64,000 bases of DNA, taken from CAXQZU01 sp964228555. Lineage in GTDB: Bacteria; Planctomycetota; PLA2; JAEUHO01. Positions within the stretch are counted from its first letter, which is position 1; every line of letters begins with the position of its first letter. The notes beneath the pieces were generated by a model. It ran no database searches and was not told the DNA's origin. It worked only from the letters and a program-made list of their open reading frames with translations. Both the position numbers and the translations under genes were made by a program. The stretch covers positions 118,330-182,329 of the forward strand of contig CAXQZU010000030.1 in assembly GCA_964228555.1 (NCBI GenBank), written 5' to 3'. Below, one piece after another: positions 26,291 through 34,926 of this stretch.

Positions 26291-28426
26291 CTAGCGAGGC
26301 TGCTCGCCCACCGGCTGCACGCCCACCCACAGGTCGTCGTCGGTGCCCGGCTCGCCATCGGCGCCCGCCGAGACCACCTGGGCCTGCTTGAGGGCCGCGT
26401 CGGCCACCACGAGGCGGAACGGCCGGCCCCACGGATCCGACGGCAGGCTCTCGAGGAAGCCCGCCTCGACCAGCGCCTCGAGGCTGGCCGGCAGCTGGTC
26501 CCGCTCCATCAGGAACAGCTGCACGTAGCGCCCGAGATCCTCCAGCTGGCGGGCCGCAGCGCCCTCCGGCGTCCCGTCCAGCGGCCCGGCGCCCTCGTCC
26601 ATGGCCTCCAGCGCAGCGCCCGGCACCGCGGCCTGCCGCACGGCCATCATCCCCGCGCCCACGCCGGCCAGCAGGAAGGCCGGGAACATCGGCAGCGGCG
26701 CGTTCACCTGCAGCTCGAGGCCGTCGCGCGTCAGCGTCTGGTACATGCCCACGCTGCGGAAGTAGGCGCGCACGTGCCGCACCGGAGGCAGCGCCTTCCA
26801 GTCCAGCGGCAGCGATGCCGCCATCTCGCCCAGCATGTTGGGCTTGGCCACCGCCTGCAGCGTCGGCACGGCCGTGTCGTAGAGCAGCGCCAGCACGGCC
26901 TGCAGGTCGAGATAGCTCACGGAGCAAGCCTGCGGCGGGCGCTCCTGCCAGACCGCGGCGAAGTCCTCCTGGGCGGACAGCCCAGGACCTGCCTGCTCGG
27001 GGTGGCGCAGGCGGTAGACGATGTCCTTGAGCGTGTAGGGCACCAGCGTCACCACGAGCCGGTCGCCCAGCAGGGCGGCGCTGGGCATCAGCGGCACCAT
27101 CTGCCCGGGCTGCGCGCCCTGCAGGTCCATCACGTGCAGCACCGTGCCCTCATAGGGCAGGGCGCTGGCGCGCGCCACGACGCCGCCCGCATCGCTCATC
27201 ATGGTGCACACGCGCGAGACCAGCTGCGGCAGGCGCGATTGCCACGCGGCCGCGTCCTTGACGGTGAACACGAGCGCGAGCTCGGGGAAGAGGCCCCCGC
27301 CGCTGCTCATGCCCGCGTAGAGGCCCAGCGTGTCCCCCAGGCCGCCGAGCAGGTCGCGCTCGATGTCCATGCCCAGCTCGCGGCTGGCCTCGGCCAGGTC
27401 TTCCTCCATCTCGGCCACCGCGCCGGCGTCCACGGCGGCGAACATGCGGCGCAACCCGCCGAGGTAGCCCGAGAGGTCGATGCGCGACTCGGCCATGAAG
27501 AAGGCGTTGCCGGGCACGAGGTCCAGCATGCGCGAGGCCTGCAACGGGCGCGCCTCGAAGGCGGTCATCAGTCCGTGATCGGCCCCGGGCGTGTGCACCA
27601 CGAAGGTGTCGCGGAAGCCGTCGCCGGCGATGGACATGCCGTAGCCGATGGCGCGCACCGTGTCCGCGCCCAGCGCACGCAGCATCGGGTCCAGCTCGTC
27701 GTCGCCATCGCCCATCGTGCGCAGCAGGGCAGGCACGTTGGCGTAGGCGTGCATGGCCACGCCGGGGCCGTAACGGCGCCGCACCTCGGCCCAGTCCGCA
27801 CTGCCCGCGAGGGCCTCGGCGGGCGGCGCGCCCGTCACGCTGGCCAGCAGGCCGTCGTCCGTGCTGGCCACGAACACCGTGTCAGCCAGCGTGGCCCACA
27901 CCGTGGGGCCGTCCTGGAAGCTGGCCTTCCACCAGGGCCGGCCCTCCCGCTGCTCCTTCTCCAGCACCACGCTCTCGGCCCCGGCCTCGGCCGCGAGGCG
28001 CTCGAGGAAGTCGGCGAAGGCCTGCACGTGCGTGCCGAAGTCCATGCTGGCCACCACCAGCGGGTCGCCCCGCTCGGGGTGCATGCCCACCCACGCCACC
28101 GACGCCGAGCCGCGCAGGCGGCCCAGCTGCGTGCCCAGCTCGCGCAACAGCGGCGGCAGCGTGTCGGGGCCCGTGGCTTCCTGCCACATGGCGCGCAGCG
28201 GGGCGGCGAACTCCTGCATCGCGGGGTCGGCCGCCATGCGGCCCATGGCCGTGCGCTCCCAGCGCGCCTGCAGCTCGTCGAGGCCTTCGGCACCCGCGAA
28301 CACCAGCGTGGTGGCCGGCACCCGCGCCGCCAGGTCCCATCCGCTGCGCGGCTCGGCGAAGCCGCAGGGCAGCAAGCAGGCCAGCGCCACGAGCACGGCC
28401 ACGATGATGGGAAGGCGACGGGGCAT
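26291..28426 (-). CDS. Exported DUF3352-like protein with C-terminal GspG-like domain
   Basis: 711 residues. Signal peptide (IIVAVLVALACLLPCGFA). The main body (30-620) has the alternating strands and helices of the DUF3352-type secreted proteins (VPATTLVFAGAEGLDEL, VPGNAFFMAESRIDLSGY). A hydrophobic segment lies near 600. The last 80 residues (QLPASLEALVEAGFL, DPWGRPFRL, SAGADGEPGTDDDLW) match the C-terminal domain of type II secretion pseudopilin GspG, including its calcium-loop-like GADG..GTDDD. The fusion is unusual; the protein has no N-terminal methylation motif, so it is not a pilin itself. ATG with GGAG 9 nt upstream. First gene of the run. Confidence 0.75.
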   Translation of the reverse strand: MPRRLPIIVAVLVALACLLPCGFAEPRSGWDLAARVPATTLVFAGAEGLDELQARWERTAMGRMAADPAMQEFAAPLRAMWQEATGPDTLPPLLRELGTQLGRLRGSASVAWVGMHPERGDPLVVASMDFGTHVQAFADFLERLAAEAGAESVVLEKEQREGRPWWKASFQDGPTVWATLADTVFVASTDDGLLASVTGAPPAEALAGSADWAEVRRRYGPGVAMHAYANVPALLRTMGDGDDELDPMLRALGADTVRAIGYGMSIAGDGFRDTFVVHTPGADHGLMTAFEARPLQASRMLDLVPGNAFFMAESRIDLSGYLGGLRRMFAAVDAGAVAEMEEDLAEASRELGMDIERDLLGGLGDTLGLYAGMSSGGGLFPELALVFTVKDAAAWQSRLPQLVSRVCTMMSDAGGVVARASALPYEGTVLHVMDLQGAQPGQMVPLMPSAALLGDRLVVTLVPYTLKDIVYRLRHPEQAGPGLSAQEDFAAVWQERPPQACSVSYLDLQAVLALLYDTAVPTLQAVAKPNMLGEMAASLPLDWKALPPVRHVRAYFRSVGMYQTLTRDGLELQVNAPLPMFPAFLLAGVGAGMMAVRQAAVPGAALEAMDEGAGPLDGTPEGAAARQLEDLGRYVQLFLMERDQLPASLEALVEAGFLESLPSDPWGRPFRLVVADAALKQAQVVSAGADGEPGTDDDLWVGVQPVGEQPR

Positions 28427-28500
28427 GCGAGGTCTCCAGGCCAGCCTCGAGCATCATGCCAGCACCCCTGCGCGACGATGCGGCTGGCCGGGGGCACCGG

Positions 28501-28506
28501 TACATT
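28501..28506 (+). promoter_or_regulatory. Leaderless-type -10 element (TACATT)
   Basis: TACATT with 7 nt to the ATG at 28514; no Shine-Dalgarno sequence between. Confidence 0.4.
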
Positions 28507-28513
28507 CGCGCGC

Positions 28514-29839
28514 ATGGCCAGCGTCTCCCGCCCCCCGGCCTCGCGCCTAGCGTGGAAGGCCTGCCTGGCCGTGTGCCTCGGGCTGGGCGCCTCGGCGGGG
28601 CCCACGACGCGCGGGGCCTGCGCCCAGCCGCCCGCGACGCCCGCCTCGCAGGGCACCCTGCTGCCCGCCGACGCGACGCCCGCCGAGCGGGCCACCCTGG
28701 CCTTCCTCGAGCACCTGGGCTGGCGCGTGGTGGCTGACCCGTCCCTGCCCAAGGTGGCGGTGCTCGCAGGGCGCCCCGGCGAGCGCGCGACGATCGCCGA
28801 GGCCTCGGCGCAGGGCGACCTGCTGGTGCGCGTGCCGCCCACGCCCGCCGGGGCGCACGAGCTGCGCACGCTGCTGGCCTCGCTGGCCGATGGCGAGGCC
28901 TCCCGGCTGGCCTGGCAGCACCGGGTGGAGGAAGCCGGCCGGGTGGCCACCGACAAGCTCACCGCCCTCACCAAGGCCAAGCGCTGGAAGTTCCCGCCCT
29001 TCCTGTTCTGGAACACGCCTTGGTTCCAGTTCCACCCGCCGCCGGAGGCATGGAGCGAGGAGAAGGGCGTCTACCGCGCCCTCGACACGCCCTCGCAGGC
29101 CATCGAGAGCATCTACCTGCGCGGCGGCCTGGCCGAGTGCTACACGGCGCAGTGGATCGCCTCCTACGCGCTGCAGTACGAGCTGTTCGGGCGCGAGGCC
29201 CTCGACGAGGTGCTGCCGGCACGCGACATGGTGGTGGGCCGCCCCGACGACCTCAAGCCCACGCCCCTGGGGCAGCTGATGCTGCCGGAACGCAGCTACC
29301 CCTACCGCGCGCTGCTGATGCGCCCGCAGGACCTGTCCACCGACGCGGGCCTGTTCCTCGCGCGCCTGGGCCCCAAGGCCTTCGCGGGCATCACCGGGAT
29401 CCTGCGCGCGCACGACAAGAGCAACTCCTGCAACCAGAACCTCACGCACGTCAGCATGTCGCCGCGGGCCTGCGCGTTGCTGCGCGAGCGCGGCGGGCTG
29501 CCGTGGCTCTCGGAGGCCGGCAAGCAGCTGCACGCGCTGATCCGGGCACGCGGACCCGAGGCCCGCGCGCAGAAGGCAGCCCTGCTGGCCGACCCCCTGC
29601 TGGCCGAGTGGATGGTGTACGTGCACCCCTTCGGCACGGTCTCCCTGGGCTGGATGATGGACTACGAGATCGCCGACGAGGGCAAGCCAGCCTACGTGAT
29701 GCTCTACCTGCACGCGCGCGAGGACCACTTCTTCCAGCGCTATCGCGAGGCCTTCACGCGACGCTGGCTCGCCGGCAAGCCCATCGGCCCCGACCGCCGC
29801 ACGCAGCCGCTCACCATCCCCGACTACCGCACGCGCTAG
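28514..29839 (+). CDS. Exported protein with a Tgl-like Glu-Cys motif
   Basis: 441 residues. Signal peptide (LAWKACLAVCLGLGASAG). Not securely assigned. Residues 194-226 (SQAIESIYLRGG, AECYTAQW, YELFG) recall the active-site region of Bacillus-type transglutaminase Tgl, where a Cys in an EC motif (here E208-C209) follows a short helix. The rest has aromatic motifs (FLFWNTPWFQFHPPP) and a C-terminal YVMLYLHAREDHFFQRY. If right it would crosslink envelope proteins, but this is inference from motif shape. ATG 7 nt after TACATT; an in-frame ATG 12 codons upstream is possible. Confidence 0.6.
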   Translation: MASVSRPPASRLAWKACLAVCLGLGASAGPTTRGACAQPPATPASQGTLLPADATPAERATLAFLEHLGWRVVADPSLPKVAVLAGRPGERATIAEASAQGDLLVRVPPTPAGAHELRTLLASLADGEASRLAWQHRVEEAGRVATDKLTALTKAKRWKFPPFLFWNTPWFQFHPPPEAWSEEKGVYRALDTPSQAIESIYLRGGLAECYTAQWIASYALQYELFGREALDEVLPARDMVVGRPDDLKPTPLGQLMLPERSYPYRALLMRPQDLSTDAGLFLARLGPKAFAGITGILRAHDKSNSCNQNLTHVSMSPRACALLRERGGLPWLSEAGKQLHALIRARGPEARAQKAALLADPLLAEWMVYVHPFGTVSLGWMMDYEIADEGKPAYVMLYLHAREDHFFQRYREAFTRRWLAGKPIGPDRRTQPLTIPDYRTR

Positions 29840-29862
29840 CGCGCGAGGCCTAGCGCGCGAGG
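29836..29862. repeat. Two copies of a 13-bp direct repeat at convergent gene ends
   Basis: CTAGCGCGCGAGG at 29836-29848 and again at 29850-29862, one base apart, covering both stop codons. The 14-mer TAGCGCGCGAGGCC also follows the stop codon at 32567, and a variant follows rplC. It may be a shared 3' element or codon-bias coincidence. Confidence 0.5.
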
Positions 29863-31013
29863 TGGCGGCGCATGCGCTCCAGGCCCTCGCGCAGGCGAGG
29901 CAGCGGCGAGGCGTAGGAGAAGCGCAGGCAGCCCTCGCCGGCCGCGCCGAAGGCAGGTCCCTCCACGCACGCCACGTGGGCCTGCTCCAGCAGCTCGTCG
30001 GCCAGCTCGCGCGCGCCCCGGCCCGTGCCACGGATGTCGGCGAAGGCGAAGAACGAGCCCTCCGGCAGGTCGCAGCGCACGCCGGGCAGGCGATTGAGGC
30101 CCTCCACCAGCACGTCCCGACGCTCGCGCAGCGAGGCCACCATCGCGGCCAGCTCCTCCTCGCCGCCCTCGAAGGCTGCCAGCGCGCCCCGCTGGCCGAA
30201 GCTCGTCACGCACGAGGCCGTGTTGGTCATCAGGCGCTCGAAGGCCGCGGCCACGGGGCGCGGCGCGCACGCCCAGCCCAGGCGCCAGCCGGTCATGGCC
30301 CACGTCTTGGAGAAGCCGTCGAGCACCACGGTGCGCTCCGCCATCCCGGGCAGGCTGGCGATGCTGCGGTGCGGCACCCCGTAGAGGATGCGGCTGTAGA
30401 TCTCGTCACTGAGCACCCACGCGTCCGTGCGCTGCACGATGCGCGCGATGCGCTCGAGCTCGTCCGCGCGATAGGCCACGCCCGTGGGATTGCTGGGGCT
30501 GTTGACCACCACGAGGCTGGTGCGCGGACCCACGACCTGCTCGAGGCGGTCCAGGTCAGGGCGTTGCGCCGACCCGCTGCCGGGGTGGTAGGGCCGGGGC
30601 ACGGCGCCCAGCGCATGGACCAGCGACTCGAAGATCGGGAAGCCGGGGTCGGGGTAGGCCACCTCCGTGCCCGGCTCCACGAGCGCCATGTACGTGAAGA
30701 AGATGACCGCCTTGCCGCCCGGCGTGAGCACGACCTGGCCGGGATCCCACGACACGCCGCGCTGCGCGCTGGCGTGCCGGGCGATGGCCGCGCGCAGCTC
30801 GGGCAGGCCCGCCGCCGGCGCATAGCCGGTGTGCCCCGCGTGCAGCGCGCGGACCGCCGCCTCCACGATGCGCGCAGGCGTGCGCGCGTCGGGCTCGCCC
30901 ATCTCCAGGTGCACCACGTCGCGGCCCTGCGCCTCCAGCGCCCGCGCCCGCGCGAAGACCCGGAAGGCCGCCTCGGTCCCCATGCGCTGCACACGCTCGG
31001 CCAGGTCGCGCAT
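29850..31013 (-). CDS. Class I/II PLP-dependent aminotransferase
   Basis: 387 residues. VVHLEMGEPDARTP, YAPAAGLPELRAAIA, NSPSNPTGVAY, LSDEIYSRILY, and the PLP lysine in GFSKTWAMTGWRLGW are the fold-type I aspartate/alanine aminotransferase motifs. The form is close to AspC/DapL-like aspartate aminotransferases; the substrate cannot be fixed. ATG with GGAGG 5 nt upstream. Alone between convergent and divergent neighbours. Confidence 0.92.
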   Translation of the reverse strand: MRDLAERVQRMGTEAAFRVFARARALEAQGRDVVHLEMGEPDARTPARIVEAAVRALHAGHTGYAPAAGLPELRAAIARHASAQRGVSWDPGQVVLTPGGKAVIFFTYMALVEPGTEVAYPDPGFPIFESLVHALGAVPRPYHPGSGSAQRPDLDRLEQVVGPRTSLVVVNSPSNPTGVAYRADELERIARIVQRTDAWVLSDEIYSRILYGVPHRSIASLPGMAERTVVLDGFSKTWAMTGWRLGWACAPRPVAAAFERLMTNTASCVTSFGQRGALAAFEGGEEELAAMVASLRERRDVLVEGLNRLPGVRCDLPEGSFFAFADIRGTGRGARELADELLEQAHVACVEGPAFGAAGEGCLRFSYASPLPRLREGLERMRRHLAR

Positions 31014-31074
31014 GGTGCCTCCACGGACTGCGGGCGAGGCGCACTCGCGCCTGCCAGCATGGCCCCCGGGAGGG

Positions 31075-31080
31075 TATCGT
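31075..31080 (+). promoter_or_regulatory. Leaderless-type -10 element (TATCGT)
   Basis: TATCGT with 7 nt to the ATG of the lipoprotein gene at 31088. A CTGCCA 18 nt upstream is a weak -35. Confidence 0.4.
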
Positions 31081-31087
31081 CTGGGCG

Positions 31088-32569
31088 ATGCGCTGCCTCC
31101 TGCCCGCCCTGACCCTGCTGGCCGCCTGCCTCTGCCTGCTCGCGCCGGGCTGCGGGTCGGGGGGCCCCGATCGCCCTGCCTTGCTGGCGGCCTCGCCGGC
31201 GCCCGGCAGCGTGGTGCCCTCGGGCCTGGGCAGCGTGCGGCTGGACTTCGACCAGCCCGTGCGCCTGCTGCTGGACTACCAGGCCCGCGTGCTGCGCGAG
31301 GGCAGCCCCCTGCCCTGCGTCGCCTTCCAGCGCGCCGACGAGCCCAGCAGCGTGCGGGTGCGCCTGCTGGCGCCCGCCGCCTTCAGCCCCGGCGCCTACG
31401 AGGTGCAGGCGCTCGAGGGCCTCGTGGTGAACGACGGCGACCACTACGCGCTGGAGCCGCAGTCCTTCGCCTTCGAGGTGGCGGGCACGCCCGCCTTCTT
31501 CGTGGGCTCGCCCGCCACAGGGCACGTGGTGGCCTACGACGACGCGACTCGCACGGCCACCAGCGCCACGCCCACGCCGGCAGGCAGGGCCCCCGTGGCC
31601 ATCGTGGCCCAGCAGCTGGGCCTGTCGACGCGCGTGCTGGTGCAGCTGGCCACCGGCGGAGGCCTTGGCCGCTCGCTGGCCTCCTACGAGGAGGGCGATG
31701 CCTCGATGGCCGAGGTGGTGCTCAGCACCTCGGGCGGCGACCTCGAGGCCAGCGCCCCCGCCCTGCTGGTGGAGCCCCAGGGCGCGCTGGCCTACGCCGC
31801 ATGGCGCGACACGGCGGCCGGCCTCGTGCGGCTGGCACGCGTGCGCGTGGCCGACGGCGTGGAGACCGGCTCGCTGCTGCTCTCCGCACCGGCCGCCGCC
31901 GACTGCGCGCCCACCGCCTTGTGCCTGCGCCCCGGCAGTCCCGACAGCCTGCTCGTGGTGGCGCGCTCGGGCGGCACCGGCTGGCTGTGCACCGTGGACC
32001 TGGCGGCCTGGGCCGAGGTGGACAGCGATGCCGCGCTGGCCGGCACGCAGCCGCGCGCGCTGGGGCTGGAAGCCGGCGCCGCCGTGGTGACGGGATCCAG
32101 CCTGCTGCTGGGCCAGCCCTCCTCCGCCACGGCCAGCCTCGAGGCCTTCCCGCTCGACGGCGGCACGCTCACCTCCTACGCCGTGCTGCAGCCCGGCTCC
32201 CCGCGCAGCCTGCGCCTCACCTACGACGACGCCCTGGTGGTGCAGGGACTCTCCGGGGGTGCGGGCGACGAGCTGCTGGCCACGCGCGCCCGTGCCGACC
32301 TCTCCATCTTCAGTCCCGTGGACGTGAGCGACGACGTGGGCGGCGTGGACCAAGGGGCCACGCAGGCCCGCGCGATCGCGCAGGTGCCCGGGCAGGCGCG
32401 CCTCTACGTGCTGCTGGACGCCGACTGCCTCGCCTTCATGGCCTGGGACAGCACCGTGCTCGTGCAGCAGGACCTCGACGCGCCCACGCCGGGCGTGCAG
32501 GCCATGGCGCTCACGGGGCTGGCATCCGGGGCCACCTGCGTGGGCACCCGCGAGGGAGGGCTGCCGTAG
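31088..32569 (+). CDS. Lipoprotein with N-terminal Ig-like domain
   Basis: 493 residues. Lipobox LAPGC (C22). Residues 33-135 (SPAPGSVVPSGLGSVRLDFDQP) are a bacterial Ig-like (Big_5/SbsA-type) domain. The remainder is made of short beta-strand repeats (VVAYDD, WLCTVDL, LYVLLD) like an irregular propeller; no catalytic residues seen. The next plus-strand lipoprotein, 700 bp on, has a similar plan. Predicted at the cell envelope. ATG 7 nt after TATCGT. Confidence 0.72.
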   Translation: MRCLLPALTLLAACLCLLAPGCGSGGPDRPALLAASPAPGSVVPSGLGSVRLDFDQPVRLLLDYQARVLREGSPLPCVAFQRADEPSSVRVRLLAPAAFSPGAYEVQALEGLVVNDGDHYALEPQSFAFEVAGTPAFFVGSPATGHVVAYDDATRTATSATPTPAGRAPVAIVAQQLGLSTRVLVQLATGGGLGRSLASYEEGDASMAEVVLSTSGGDLEASAPALLVEPQGALAYAAWRDTAAGLVRLARVRVADGVETGSLLLSAPAAADCAPTALCLRPGSPDSLLVVARSGGTGWLCTVDLAAWAEVDSDAALAGTQPRALGLEAGAAVVTGSSLLLGQPSSATASLEAFPLDGGTLTSYAVLQPGSPRSLRLTYDDALVVQGLSGGAGDELLATRARADLSIFSPVDVSDDVGGVDQGATQARAIAQVPGQARLYVLLDADCLAFMAWDSTVLVQQDLDAPTPGVQAMALTGLASGATCVGTREGGLP

Positions 32570-32669
32570 CGCGCGAGGCCGTGGGCACGCACCGCCCGCC
32601 GCCCCTCACGCGCCGCCCCCGCCCCTCGGGCCTCCCCCACGCCCCTCCCGGGCGTTCCCCCCGCATCGC

Positions 32670-32748
<79 letters not shown>

Positions 32749-32766
32749 AGTCGATGCGAAACAGGG

Positions 32767-32794
32767 ATTGTGCCCCCAGCAGGCTCGAGGTCAA
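32767..32794 (-). promoter_or_regulatory. Sigma-70 promoter of tRNA-Ala
   Basis: TTGACC, 16-nt spacer, CACAAT on the minus strand, about 18 nt upstream of the mature tRNA 5' end. The same CACAAT -10 is used upstream of the small basic protein gene at 42973. Confidence 0.6.
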
Positions 32795-32876
32795 CCTTGC
32801 CGCGCTGCGACGAGCATCCCTTGGCGCAGGCCCCCCCCCGCGCTAGCCTCGCGTGCTGCTCTTTCGCAGGTGTTCT

Positions 32877-33134
32877 GCCCTTGGGTCCGGCCCGCGGCCG
32901 CTGACCCGGTGCCCCGCTGGGGACGCCGGCCAGCCGCTGCGTGGCCCGTGCCCGGACCGTGCGGTCCGGGCACCGGAAGGGGGTGCAAATCCCCCGCGGG
33001 ACCGCCGCTGTGACCGGGGACGACGTCGCGTGAGGACCTGCCCAGAGCAGGCCGCCACTGGGGGCTCCACGAGGAGCGCCTGGGAAGGCTCGCGGCCGAG
33101 GACGAACCGGGAGCCAGAAGACAGGCCCAGGGGC
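32877..33134 (+). ncRNA. Cobalamin (adenosylcobalamin-type) riboswitch
   Basis: The conserved core elements occur in order: GGTGCC near 32912, GGGGGTGCAAATCCCCCGC, GACCGCCGCTGTGAC, GCCACTGG, TGGGAAGGC, and the closing GGAGCCAGAAGAC. P1 is formed by GCCCTTGGG (32877-32885) with CCCAGGGGC (33126-33134), nine pairs with one G-T. The 133 nt between the aptamer and the start codon at 33268 would be the expression platform; no T-tract terminator is seen, so control by masking the GGAG ribosome site (33258-33262) is more likely. It regulates the lipoprotein gene directly after it, which is transcribed alone. Confidence 0.9.
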
Positions 33135-33267
33135 CGCCGCTCGCGCAGGGTGCGCGCGCGGCACAGGCCGTCGTTCGCCCCGGCACGGGCGGCGCTGCTG
33201 TGGGCGCTGGCATGCGCCCGGGCGGCTCCGTCCCCACGCTCCCCGCGTGCTGCCGGATGGAGTGCCC

Positions 33268-34890
33268 ATGCCCTCGTCCCCTGCCGTGCGCCGTGGCGCA
33301 CTCGTCGCCGTCGTGCTGCTGCTGGTCGCCGGCTGTGGTGGCGGAGGGCCTGCGGCCCGCCCGGTGTTCGAGATCGAGGTGCCCGGCAGCACCCCGCCGC
33401 CCGGTCCCGACGCGCCCCTCACGCCCCCGCCCACGGCGCCGACCACGCCCTCGTGGGACGGCAACGCCTACAGCCTTGGCCGCACGGCCACCTTCGGCTC
33501 CTTCCCCAGCGACCTGGTGCGCCGCGGCGAGACCCTGTTCGCGGTGGATGCCGACCAGGTCGAGGGATCGGGCGCCGTGATCCGCGCCATCGATGTGGCA
33601 GGGTCCGCCCCCCTGCCCAGCGCGCAGTTCCGCGACACGCGCATCCTCGCCTCCGACCTCGTGGATGGGCAGGGGCAGCCCGCCAGCCTCGCGACCCCCA
33701 TCGGCTTCGGCTTCTACCTCAACGACATGGTGCTGGCCAGTGACCGGCTGGGCTTCGTGCTGGTCAACGCAGCCGGCAGCGACGGCGGCCCGGTGCTCAG
33801 CAACGTCGTGGCCTTCGACCCCACGGCGGGCACCGTGCTGCAGGCCGTCAACCTCGCCTGGGAGATCAGCACGGGCGCGCCCTGGGTGGACAGCAGCGGC
33901 GCCACGAGCCCCAGCCCTGCCCTGCGCCAGTCGGGGGCCGAGGCGCTGGCGCTGGTGCCGGCCCGCGACGGCTTCCAGCTGGTCGTGGCGATGACGAACA
34001 TCCTCGTGGATGCGCCCTCCTACGGGACGATCAAGCAGCGCGGCACCCTGCAGGTGTGGGACGTCGTGCCGTCCTCCCCGGTGCCGGTGCGTGCGCGCGC
34101 CGCGGCGGCGGGCTGGGCCACGCAGGCCCTGCTCACACAGGACTACAACCCGGTGGCCCTCGCCGTGCACGAGGTACCGGCCACGCGGTGGACCCCGGCC
34201 GTGCAGCGGCTGCTCGTGACGCTGGGGGGCACGACGGGCTACGACGCGCAAGGGCTGCTCGTGCCGGTGACGGATGCGTCGGTCGAGGTCTACGAGGCCA
34301 GCACGCTGTCCTACGAGGGGCGGTTCCGGCTGGGCCTCGCCGGCCTCTCGGGCACGTCCCCCGCGATCGGCCGCGACGCCGCCGGCCACCTGCTGGGCTA
34401 CTTCCCCTCCTCCGTGACGGGCGAGGTGTACGCCCTGCGCCTGGACGGCATCGACCGGTCCGTGGTGGATCCCGCGCAGCTGGCCATCCTGCGCGGGCCC
34501 GGCAACGGCCTGCCGGTCAGCCTGGATCGCGCGGGCACGCCGGGCGGCAACGTCACGGGCTGCGCACTCTCGCCTGACGGACGCTCGCTGGTGGTGGCCG
34601 CCTTCGGCGACCTGTACGCCTTCCCCGCGCCGCAGCCCGGCGTGCTCAGCGTGCTGGCCTTGCCGGACGACATGGTGTCCGCTGCCGGCACGGGCGCCAC
34701 GTTCCTGCCGGGCACGAGCACCTACGCCACGGTGCCGGGTCGCACGCTCGGGCGCCTGCTGCTGCGGCCCGGCGTCGCCGGCCTGCCTGACGTGTTCGTG
34801 CTGGTGGGCGGCGCCATCGACCCGCTCACCTACCTGGGCAGCGGGCCGGCCTCGGTCGGGGCCCTCACCACCTACGGCCTGCTGCGCTAG
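33268..34890 (+). CDS. Riboswitch-controlled lipoprotein, predicted beta-propeller
   Basis: 540 residues. Lipobox LLVAGC (C23), a Gly/Pro-rich linker to about 65, then repeated strand patterns: TLFAVDAD, NVVAFDPTAGTVLQAV, LQVWDVV, VEVYEASTLSYEGRF, EVYALRLDG, GCALSPDGRSLVVAAFGDLYAF. Segments like these are blades of YncE-type propellers. It is not a known B12 transport protein by sequence. Its B12 riboswitch and lipid anchor suggest a cobalamin-capture role like the Bacteroides lipoprotein BtuG, also a propeller; that link is inference. ATG with GGAG 5-6 nt upstream. Convergent with lolD. Confidence 0.75.
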   Translation: MPSSPAVRRGALVAVVLLLVAGCGGGGPAARPVFEIEVPGSTPPPGPDAPLTPPPTAPTTPSWDGNAYSLGRTATFGSFPSDLVRRGETLFAVDADQVEGSGAVIRAIDVAGSAPLPSAQFRDTRILASDLVDGQGQPASLATPIGFGFYLNDMVLASDRLGFVLVNAAGSDGGPVLSNVVAFDPTAGTVLQAVNLAWEISTGAPWVDSSGATSPSPALRQSGAEALALVPARDGFQLVVAMTNILVDAPSYGTIKQRGTLQVWDVVPSSPVPVRARAAAAGWATQALLTQDYNPVALAVHEVPATRWTPAVQRLLVTLGGTTGYDAQGLLVPVTDASVEVYEASTLSYEGRFRLGLAGLSGTSPAIGRDAAGHLLGYFPSSVTGEVYALRLDGIDRSVVDPAQLAILRGPGNGLPVSLDRAGTPGGNVTGCALSPDGRSLVVAAFGDLYAFPAPQPGVLSVLALPDDMVSAAGTGATFLPGTSTYATVPGRTLGRLLLRPGVAGLPDVFVLVGGAIDPLTYLGSGPASVGALTTYGLLR

Positions 34891-34907
34891 CCGCGCCCGC
34901 GACCCAC

Positions 34908-34926
34908 GGCGCCGGGCCTAGGCGCC
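34908..34926. terminator. Hairpin between convergent lipoprotein gene and lolD
   Basis: GGCGCC, 7-base loop, GGCGCC, a 6-bp GC stem overlapping the lolD stop codon. The 10-mer GGCGCCGGGC is also directly repeated. No T-tract. Confidence 0.25.

Noticed and set aside
24302..29839. Very long plus-strand open frame upstream of the 28514 gene
   Set aside because: It runs antisense through lipoyl synthase-operon genes with clear families; open only because of the GC-rich third positions. Only the part from 28514 has a signal peptide and sensible protein.
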